A model generated the notes under the pieces. The model was not told the origin of the DNA, searched no databases, and worked only from the letters and a program-made list of their open reading frames with translations. Below, in pieces: positions 26,145 through 33,351 of a stretch of DNA of 64,000 nt. How positions within the stretch are numbered: position 1 is the stretch's first letter; each line of letters starts with the position of its first letter. This DNA comes from PFJX01 sp031426815 (GTDB lineage: Bacteria; Pseudomonadota; Gammaproteobacteria; Burkholderiales; Thiobacillaceae): NCBI GenBank assembly GCA_031426815.1, contig JASJPG010000022.1:68944-132943 (forward strand). Direction: 5' to 3'. The translations under genes and the position numbers were made by a program.

Positions 26145-27653
26145 ATGAACAACATCAGCATCAAGATCAGGCTCGCAGCCATCCTGGCGATCATCCTGCT
26201 GTGCGGCGCATTTGCCCTCGGCACCAGTCTCGGCGGATTGGTGCGCATCGAACAGCGGGTGCAGGACATGGTCGCGCGCGACCAGGCGCTCGCCTTCACC
26301 AGTGTCGAAATGCTCGCGCAAGGCCTGCAGATGGAACAGGCGCTGCGCAACATCGTGCTCGACTTCAAGAACCAGCGTGCCCACAAGAATATGCAGCAGG
26401 CCAGCGACGAGTTTGCGCAGCAGGCGGCGCATGCGCTGCAACTCGCCGGCGACGATGCGAAGACGGTCGCGACATTGCGCGAGATCGTTGCGCTGCGTGA
26501 AAAACAGCAACCGGTGCAAGCACGCATCGTCACCCTGGCGGAACAACAGACGGCCGCCGCCATCGCCGCCATCAATGGCGAGGAAACGCCGTTGTGGCGC
26601 GAAATGCGCGCCCGCCTGATCGATCTGAACAAGGCGAAGAAAGCCGAGCTCAACGTTGCCGTCGGCGAGTTCGGCCAGATCAGCGCGAGCACGGTCGCCT
26701 GGGCTATCGGCCTGAGCGGCGCCGCTCTGCTGGTCGTGCTGGTTGCCGGCTACCTGTTCATGCTGAGCATCACCCGGCCGCTGCAACAGGCCGTCGCCAC
26801 CGCCAACCGGCTGGCCGAAGGCGACCTCGGCGTGCGCTTTGCGAGCTCTCGCGATGAAGTCGGCCAGTTGCTGGCGGCGATGGGCAATGTGGTCGGCAAG
26901 CTGGCCCACATCATCGGCGAAGTGCGCAATTCGTCGAACGCACTCGGCGCCGCCGCGGAACAAGTCAGCGCCACCGCACAAAGCCTGGCGCAGGGTTCCA
27001 GCGAGCAAGCCAGCGGCGTCGAGCAGACCTCGGCATCGATCGAACAGATGACCGCCAGCATCGCCCAGACCACCGAGAACGCCAAAATCACCGAAGGCGT
27101 GGCCGGCCAGTCCGCCATTGCCGCCAGCCAGGGCGGCGAAGCGGTGAAGGGAACGGTGCAGGCGATGAAACAGATCGCGGGCAAGATCGGCATCATCGAC
27201 GACATCGCCTATCAGACCAATCTGCTCGCGCTCAACGCCGCCATCGAAGCGGCACGCGCCGGCGAGCATGGCAAGGGCTTCGCGGTGGTCGCCGCGGAAG
27301 TGCGCAAGCTGGCCGAGCGCAGCCAGGTGGCGGCGCAGGAAATCGGCCAAGTTGCCACGGGCAGCGTGCAACTCGCCGAAACGGCCGGCAGCCGCCTCGA
27401 CGAATTGGTGCCCGCCATCGGCAAGACCGCCCATCTGGTGCAGGAAATCACGGCAGCGTCGCAGGAGCAGTCGCTCGGCGTCAGCCAGATCAATCAGGCG
27501 ATGAACCAACTCACCCAGACCACGCAACTCAATGCCGCCGCTTCCGAGCAACTCGCCGCCACCGCCGAGGAAATGAGCAGTCAGGCGGAACATCTGCAGC
27601 AACTCATGGCGTTCTTCAAGGTCGCGCCGGGCGAAGTGTCGGCGGCCGCTTAA
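26145..27653 (+). CDS. Methyl-accepting chemotaxis protein 2
   Basis: A 502-aa chemoreceptor of the same architecture as its upstream neighbour: TM1 about residues 9-30, a helical periplasmic domain, TM2 about 186-208, HAMP and signalling domain. The tip and the stretch GFAVVAAEVRKLAERSQVAAQEIGQV are almost identical in both receptors, so the two genes share near-identical DNA over the tip and may recombine. A good Shine-Dalgarno (TAGGAGAC) precedes the start. It ends FFKVAPGEVSAAA, with no docking pentapeptide. Confidence 0.93.
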   Translation: MNNISIKIRLAAILAIILLCGAFALGTSLGGLVRIEQRVQDMVARDQALAFTSVEMLAQGLQMEQALRNIVLDFKNQRAHKNMQQASDEFAQQAAHALQLAGDDAKTVATLREIVALREKQQPVQARIVTLAEQQTAAAIAAINGEETPLWREMRARLIDLNKAKKAELNVAVGEFGQISASTVAWAIGLSGAALLVVLVAGYLFMLSITRPLQQAVATANRLAEGDLGVRFASSRDEVGQLLAAMGNVVGKLAHIIGEVRNSSNALGAAAEQVSATAQSLAQGSSEQASGVEQTSASIEQMTASIAQTTENAKITEGVAGQSAIAASQGGEAVKGTVQAMKQIAGKIGIIDDIAYQTNLLALNAAIEAARAGEHGKGFAVVAAEVRKLAERSQVAAQEIGQVATGSVQLAETAGSRLDELVPAIGKTAHLVQEITAASQEQSLGVSQINQAMNQLTQTTQLNAAASEQLAATAEEMSSQAEHLQQLMAFFKVAPGEVSAAA

Positions 27654-27679
27654 ACCAAATCAGACGGGAGGATGCAGCC

Positions 27680-29467
27680 ATGAAAACAAGGCGAAACAGC
27701 CTGCGCGTGCTGTTGGTGGAGGATCGCGAGGACGACGCGGAACTAGTGCGGTTGACCTTGAGCGAGGCGAATTTTGCCCCCGCGATCCAGCGCGTCGACA
27801 CCCGTGCCGGCGTTGAAGCCTGCCTGCGCGAGTCGACATGGGATCTGATCCTGAGCGACCACAATCTGCCCGGCATGGATTCCCTCGATGTCCTGCAGAT
27901 GGTCGGCGAACTTGGCATCGCCACACCGTTCGTCATCCTGTCCGGCTCCATCGCCGACGCGCAGGCCATCGAAGCCATGCGGCGCGGTGCGCGCGACTTC
28001 ATCCACAAGAACGCCCTGGGCAAGCTGATCCCGGTCATCCAACGGGAACTCGCCACGTTCGAGATGGCCGGCGAGTTGAACCGCCTGAGCGGCAACCTGA
28101 TGCAGTTGGCGAATTTCGATCCGCTCACCGGTTTGCCGAATCGCGCCACCCTGTTGCGCGAACTGGCGCAACGGGTCGAGCAGTGCGCGGCGGGCGCACC
28201 GCCATTCGACCTGATCCTGGTCGAAATCAATCGCTTCCAACATCTCAGCCGCAGCCTGGGCGCGCAGCGCGCCAACCAGGTGATTGCCGAAGTCGCGTGG
28301 CGCCTTGCCGGCTGCGCCGGCCCGGACAACTTCATGGCGCACCTCGGCGGCGACAGTTTCGCGTTGGTGGTCTCGGCGGCGGACGCCAAAGCGCAGCAGG
28401 CGACGCTGGCCAGCTTGACCGCGTGCGTCAGCCAACCGATATACATCGGCGACGTCGAACTGTTCATCACCTTGAGTCTGGGCGACTGCAGTTTTCCGGC
28501 GGCCGCCCATTGCGTCGAAACGCTGTTCAGCCATGCCGAAACCGCGTTGTTCCACGCCAGGCAGACTGCCGGCAACAGCCATCGCCGCTTCCACTCGTCC
28601 ATGGCGGGGACGGGAACGCGCGAGTTTGTCCTCGAGGCCGCCCTGCATCATGCCCTGAACAAGCGGGAGTTCGCGCTGGCCTACCAGCCGCAAGTCGACC
28701 TGCGCAGCGGCCGCACGGTATCGGTCGAAGCGCTGCTGCGCTGGCAGCATCCGGAATGGGGGCCGATCGCGCCGCTCGAATTCATCCCGCTGCTGGAAAA
28801 GACCGGCCTGATCGTGCCGGTCGGTGCCTGGATCATCGACACCGCCTGCGCCCAACTGCGCGCCTGGGAAGATGCCGGCCACCGCCCCGTGCGCATGGCG
28901 GTAAATCTGTCCGCCCTGCAATTCGGCGATGCGGCGCTGACGCGGGTGGTCGCCGACGCGCTGCGCGACCACGCCATCGCACCGGACCGCCTCGAACTGG
29001 AAATCACCGAAAGCATCGTCATGCAGGCCCAGGATGCCGCCATCGCCGCGCTGCGCGACTTGCGTCGCCTCGGCGTACGCATCGCGGTGGACGACTTCGG
29101 CACCGGCTATTCGAGCCTCAGCTATCTCTCACGCTTCCCGATCACCACGCTGAAAATCGACCAAGCCTTCGTGCACGAATGCGAGGACAGCCCACGCGAT
29201 CGGGCGCTGATCGAAACCATGATCGAAATGGCCCATCGCCTCGACCTGGAGATCGTCGCCGAAGGCGTCGAGACCCGGCAACAAGCCGACTTTCTGGCCG
29301 CCCGCAACTGCAAATTCGCGCAGGGCTATTTGTTCGGCAGACCGATGCCGGCCGATGAACTCGGCGAGCATCTGGCCGGTAGCGCAAGCAAGCTGCCCTC
29401 CGATTGCGGCGTCGCTGGCGTCCATATCGCGCCTTGGAAGGCGCTCCTACGAAACCCGTGGCGGTAG
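27680..29467 (+). CDS. Receiver-GGDEF-EAL cyclic-di-GMP protein, C terminus encoded by a REP
   Basis: A 595-aa cytosolic protein. The receiver (residues 1-120, D60 in LSDHNLPGMD) is followed by a GGDEF domain whose signature is GGDSF (residues 223-227), likely inactive as a cyclase, and an EAL domain with all usual residues: EALLRW, the NLSALQF asparagine, EITES, DDFGTGYSS, KIDQAF and EGVET. It is therefore probably a phosphodiesterase tuned by phosphorylation. The last 13 residues (from IAPWKALL to the stop) are read from the first REP copy and its spacer, and the stop lies in the second copy. It probably belongs with the chemoreceptor operon. Confidence 0.92.
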   Translation: MKTRRNSLRVLLVEDREDDAELVRLTLSEANFAPAIQRVDTRAGVEACLRESTWDLILSDHNLPGMDSLDVLQMVGELGIATPFVILSGSIADAQAIEAMRRGARDFIHKNALGKLIPVIQRELATFEMAGELNRLSGNLMQLANFDPLTGLPNRATLLRELAQRVEQCAAGAPPFDLILVEINRFQHLSRSLGAQRANQVIAEVAWRLAGCAGPDNFMAHLGGDSFALVVSAADAKAQQATLASLTACVSQPIYIGDVELFITLSLGDCSFPAAAHCVETLFSHAETALFHARQTAGNSHRRFHSSMAGTGTREFVLEAALHHALNKREFALAYQPQVDLRSGRTVSVEALLRWQHPEWGPIAPLEFIPLLEKTGLIVPVGAWIIDTACAQLRAWEDAGHRPVRMAVNLSALQFGDAALTRVVADALRDHAIAPDRLELEITESIVMQAQDAAIAALRDLRRLGVRIAVDDFGTGYSSLSYLSRFPITTLKIDQAFVHECEDSPRDRALIETMIEMAHRLDLEIVAEGVETRQQADFLAARNCKFAQGYLFGRPMPADELGEHLAGSASKLPSDCGVAGVHIAPWKALLRNPWR

Positions 29468-29488
29468 GAGCGCTTCCAAGGCGCGATT
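29426..29488. repeat. REP pair overlapping a gene end
   Basis: The copy at 29426-29450 and an inverted copy at 29464-29488 are separated by 13 bases. Together they form a large hairpin between two convergent genes and could serve as a bidirectional terminator. The first copy and the start of the second are translated as the end of the REC-GGDEF-EAL protein. Confidence 0.85.
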
Positions 29489-29494
29489 GCACGG

Positions 29495-32400
29495 CTAGCC
29501 GATTTCGATACGTTCGAGGATGACCCGCGCGCCCTGGCGGCTGGCCAGTGCGTGCGCGGCGTCGCGCCATTCGCGCGCGGCGACGGCGTCGCCGGCGGCA
29601 GCGGCGCACAGCCCGCGCAGGCGCAGCAATTCGGCTTCGACGTAGTGGTCGTGCCAGTAGGCGCAGCGCGCCAGCGCGGTATCGAGGTGAGCGGTGCACG
29701 CGGCCAGATCGCCCAGGCGATAGAGGCCGTCGACGTACATCGAGAGGATGGTGACTTCCAGACTCGGCAAGGCCTGGCCGATCAGTTCCAGGCTGCGCAC
29801 GGCGAGCGGGATGCCGCCGGCGTCGCCGGCGCAGCAACGCACCCAGGCCTGCATGACGGCGCCGACGCCTTGCCAGATCGCGAAATCGTGCCGGTCCGCC
29901 AGCGCCATCAGGCGGTCGGCGAAATGCCGCACCGGTTCGATCTCGCCGCGCAGCAGTTCCAGCCGTGCGGCACAGGCGACGGCGAAGGCCAGCGAATAGG
30001 GGTGGCCGAGCGCTTCGGCGAGTTCGACGGCGCGGGCCTGCGCGGCGGCGGCGGCGACCGCGTTGCCCTGCAGCCAGAGCGTCCAGGCCAGCAGCGACAG
30101 GCTGGTGACGCCGGTGTCTTCATGGAAATGATCGAGCAGTTCGGGCGGCCGCTGGCTGTCGTAGAGCGCGACGGCGTCATCCAGATGCCGGCGCGCCTGC
30201 TCCAGTTCGCCCAGCCAGAGGTAGGTATTGCCATAGGCATAGGCGGTCTGCAGGCGATGCAGCGCGGAACCGGTCGCCTCGGCGGTGCGCTGCAGTATGT
30301 CGACGTAACGCAAGGCGTGCAGGTAGCCGTCGTGCGAACTGCCACCCAGCCAGAGGCCGTATTCGGCGAGAAAGACCTCTTCCCGTTCCGAATTCGGGTT
30401 GCTGCGTTCGAGCACCTGACTGAACAGCGCGCGCGTCTCGGCCGCGCCATAGCCGCGCAGCGCCACCGTGGCATTGCCCTCGCCGAGCAGCAATCGGGCG
30501 ATGCGGCGGTCGTTCGCGGGCGATGTCGGCATACGCTCCAGCAGTTCCCGCGCACTGTGAAAATGGCGCGCCGCTTCGGTGTGCGCGGCCATGCTCAGAT
30601 CGCGCCGCGCCGCCTGTTCGTACAAGCCGACCGCGCTCGCCGGGTCGCCCGCCAGCGCGGCATGACGCGCCAGCCAGTGCGGCTGCTCATCGGCCAAGCC
30701 AGGCATGAATGCCGGCGTCGCGGCCTGGATGCGGCCATGCATCTGGCGCCGCTCATGGAAGGACAGGCTGTTGTAGAGGGTGTCGCAGACCAGGGCATGG
30801 TGAAAACGCCGGCGTCCGCCTACGCCCGGCTTGACCAGGCCGTGCCGCTCCAGGGCAAGCAAGGCGTCGGCGAAGCGCGCCTCGCCGATCTCCGGGAACA
30901 GGGCGCGCAGCAAGCCGGCGTCGAACTCCTCGCCCAGGGTCGCCGCACCCCAGGCGATGCGGCACAGCAGCTCGTCGCCGGCGATGGGCGCCAGGATGCT
31001 CTCCTCCAGGCTGGCCAGCGGCTGCTCCGCTGGATTCGTGCCGGCCTGCGCCTGCACCAACGCTTCGATGAACAGCGGATTGCCGTCGGCGCGCGCGACG
31101 ATGTCGGCGATATGGGTCTCGTCCAGCGGCGCGTGCTGCAGACTTTTGACCAACTCGCGGCTCTGCTCGGCGCTGAGCGGATCGAGCCGGAGCCGCGGCA
31201 ATTGCGGTTGCCAGGTGTCGGCCAGCGGTGCCCGCGCGGTGATCAGCAACAGCCAGGGCAGTTCGGCTGCGCTGCCGAGCAGATCGCCGATGAACTGCAG
31301 CGTCGACGGATCGGCCCAGTGGATGTCCTCCAGCACCACCAGCACCGGCCCGTTGCCGGCCAGGTTGGCCAGCATGGCGCGCAGGGCCTGGTGCAGGCAG
31401 CGGCGGCGCGAAGCCGGCGACGACGCGGCATCATCCAGCGGCAGGCCGACCAGCCAAGCGGCCATGCGGCGATGTTCGTCGGCCAGATCCGGGTGCCGCC
31501 GGTCCAGCCAGCGATCCATTTTCAGCTGGCGGATTTCCGAGTTGTCGCCGGCATGAATGCCGCATTGGGTTTTGATGGTTTCACTGATCGGGAAAAACGG
31601 CGCCTCGCTCTGGTTCTGCCAGCATTGCAGGACCACCGCCTGTCCCGGCTCCGCCAGCGTGCCGACCAGCCACTTGGCCAGGCGGCTCTTGCCGCTGCCG
31701 GGCGGGCCGCCCAGGACGACCGCGCGCAAGCCGCCGCGCTGCGCGCCGCGCCACAACGTACCGAGCTGGCGGCGTTCCACTTCGCGTCCGACCAGGGCCG
31801 GTTCCCGGCGTGCCGGTGCGTTCGCCAGGTTGCCGATGCGGTAGGCCTCCAGGCCTTCCTGCGGAAAGAACTCGGGCGACCGCTCCAGCGGCGCCAGAGC
31901 GAGCGTGTTGACGCGTTCGACGAACGCGCTGGTGGCCAGAATCTCGCCGGGGCTGCCGCTGGCGGCGAGCTGCATGACGATAGCGCTCATCCCCCCCAAG
32001 GCATCGGGGCAGTCCGCTGCCGGCCACACCAGCATGGGGCCGTGATGCAGTGCGAAACGCAGCAGGACATCGTCGATTTCCTGCTGCAAGCGGATGTTGT
32101 AGGCCGCGCGCAACGCGCTCTGGCAGGCATTGGGCACGCCGTTCGGGTAACCGAAAAACGCCAGGATGCTGCCATCCGGCGTCAGGCAGGCGTGAGCGCC
32201 GTAGCGGCTGACCTCGGCACTGACGAACTGGCGCGCGCGCATCAGTGCCGCCAGCTTGTGTACGTCCTGCGTTGCCAGGCTGCGGATCTCGACAAAGAGC
32301 AGCGTCATCGGCCGCAGCCGCGCCACCACCTGCACCGGTTCCGCCCGCGTCTGCAGTTGCGTGAGGGGATGCGCCGAAGCATTCAGGCGGCCGATCAGAT

Positions 32401-33097
32401 CGCGCACTTCCTGCCCCGGCGCGATATCCAGTTCGCGCAGAAACAGGCCGCGCATGAAATCGAAATGCGCCAGCGCGGTGGGAATGCGGCCAGCCTCGGC
32501 GAGCAGCCGGAGCAGACGCAGATGGAAGGACTCGTTCCAGGGATCGATGCGGGTCTGCGTCTGCGCCAACTCGATCTGGCGCGCGCTGTTGCCGGCGGCG
32601 CCAAAGAAATCCATCAATTGTTCGCAGATCACGAGCAGCTTCTGATGAAACGCCAGCCGCTTCAGATCGAGCCATTCCATGTAAGCGGGCGCATCCGGCA
32701 CGATGAAGCCCGGCATCAGTTCGCCGGAATAACCACTCACCTGTTCGAACACGTGCTCGGCGTCAGCGCCGGTGAATGCGCTGGCGGCGACACCTTGCAG
32801 CTGCACCGCATCGACGCTGTCGCCCGCGCGCGGAATGAACCAGACATGCAGCCGGTCGCTGCCCAGCCGCTCCGGCCCGAGCAGTTTGCGCAGCGCATGC
32901 GCGGCATTGCGCAGATTGGTGCGCGCGGTGTCCTCGTCCTGCTGCGGCCAGAGCAGATCGGTCAGGACTTCCCGCCGTTGCCGACCGGGTTCCAGCAGCA
33001 GATAAGCGAGCAGCGCGAACACCTTGGTGTAAGGGAATTTGAGCGGCAGCCCCAATCTGGCTTCGGTCGCGCAGAGCAAACGTACATCGAGAGACAT
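29495..33097 (-). CDS. BTAD / cyclase-like / AAA / TPR signal-transduction ATPase regulator
   Basis: A large (1200-aa) transcription regulator. Residues 1-95 form an OmpR/SARP-type winged helix (PYTKVFALLAYLLLEPGRQ), about 100-245 a BTAD helical domain, about 270-430 a region like class III nucleotidyl cyclases (TLLFVEIRSLA, DGSILAFFGYP, LRFALHHGPM) but with Glu for the first metal Asp, about 450-800 a STAND-type ATPase (GGPPGSGKS near residue 468, VLEDIHWADPS near 594), and the rest TPR-like helices. I placed the start at ATG 33097 (MSLDVRLLCATE), the beginning of the domain; the frame is open 28 codons further. It is divergent from the DUF3365 gene. Its targets and ligand are unknown. Confidence 0.85.
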   Translation of the reverse strand: MSLDVRLLCATEARLGLPLKFPYTKVFALLAYLLLEPGRQRREVLTDLLWPQQDEDTARTNLRNAAHALRKLLGPERLGSDRLHVWFIPRAGDSVDAVQLQGVAASAFTGADAEHVFEQVSGYSGELMPGFIVPDAPAYMEWLDLKRLAFHQKLLVICEQLMDFFGAAGNSARQIELAQTQTRIDPWNESFHLRLLRLLAEAGRIPTALAHFDFMRGLFLRELDIAPGQEVRDLIGRLNASAHPLTQLQTRAEPVQVVARLRPMTLLFVEIRSLATQDVHKLAALMRARQFVSAEVSRYGAHACLTPDGSILAFFGYPNGVPNACQSALRAAYNIRLQQEIDDVLLRFALHHGPMLVWPAADCPDALGGMSAIVMQLAASGSPGEILATSAFVERVNTLALAPLERSPEFFPQEGLEAYRIGNLANAPARREPALVGREVERRQLGTLWRGAQRGGLRAVVLGGPPGSGKSRLAKWLVGTLAEPGQAVVLQCWQNQSEAPFFPISETIKTQCGIHAGDNSEIRQLKMDRWLDRRHPDLADEHRRMAAWLVGLPLDDAASSPASRRRCLHQALRAMLANLAGNGPVLVVLEDIHWADPSTLQFIGDLLGSAAELPWLLLITARAPLADTWQPQLPRLRLDPLSAEQSRELVKSLQHAPLDETHIADIVARADGNPLFIEALVQAQAGTNPAEQPLASLEESILAPIAGDELLCRIAWGAATLGEEFDAGLLRALFPEIGEARFADALLALERHGLVKPGVGGRRRFHHALVCDTLYNSLSFHERRQMHGRIQAATPAFMPGLADEQPHWLARHAALAGDPASAVGLYEQAARRDLSMAAHTEAARHFHSARELLERMPTSPANDRRIARLLLGEGNATVALRGYGAAETRALFSQVLERSNPNSEREEVFLAEYGLWLGGSSHDGYLHALRYVDILQRTAEATGSALHRLQTAYAYGNTYLWLGELEQARRHLDDAVALYDSQRPPELLDHFHEDTGVTSLSLLAWTLWLQGNAVAAAAAQARAVELAEALGHPYSLAFAVACAARLELLRGEIEPVRHFADRLMALADRHDFAIWQGVGAVMQAWVRCCAGDAGGIPLAVRSLELIGQALPSLEVTILSMYVDGLYRLGDLAACTAHLDTALARCAYWHDHYVEAELLRLRGLCAAAAGDAVAAREWRDAAHALASRQGARVILERIEIG

Positions 33098-33351
33098 GCA
33101 AGATCCCGTCGGAAAGGCCTCCCGGCGGCGGCCAGAGGTAGGTCGCGGCGATTGTGCCATGGCTGCCGCGGCGCTCGGCATCGGGGGATGGATGAGAGGT
33201 CTTGCCCCGTGGCGGGCAAGGGGGCTGCGCGTTCACAATCCAAGCAGCGGCCTGGAAGCGCTCCTTCGGCGTTTTCGCAGGAAACGAACCCCTTCTGATT
33301 GCGAGTCAGTCTCAACATAATGTTCATGTCGTCACCGAATCCGGGTGTTCA

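Noticed and set aside
24459..27602. 1047-codon open frame on the minus strand across both chemoreceptors
   Set aside because: Shadow of the receptor coiled-coil codons; no start signal or domain.
29552..33298. 1248-codon open frame on the plus strand, antisense to the BTAD regulator
   Set aside because: High-GC shadow: translation is low-complexity (Gly/Arg/Gln-rich) with no domain, and the minus-strand frame has clear domains.
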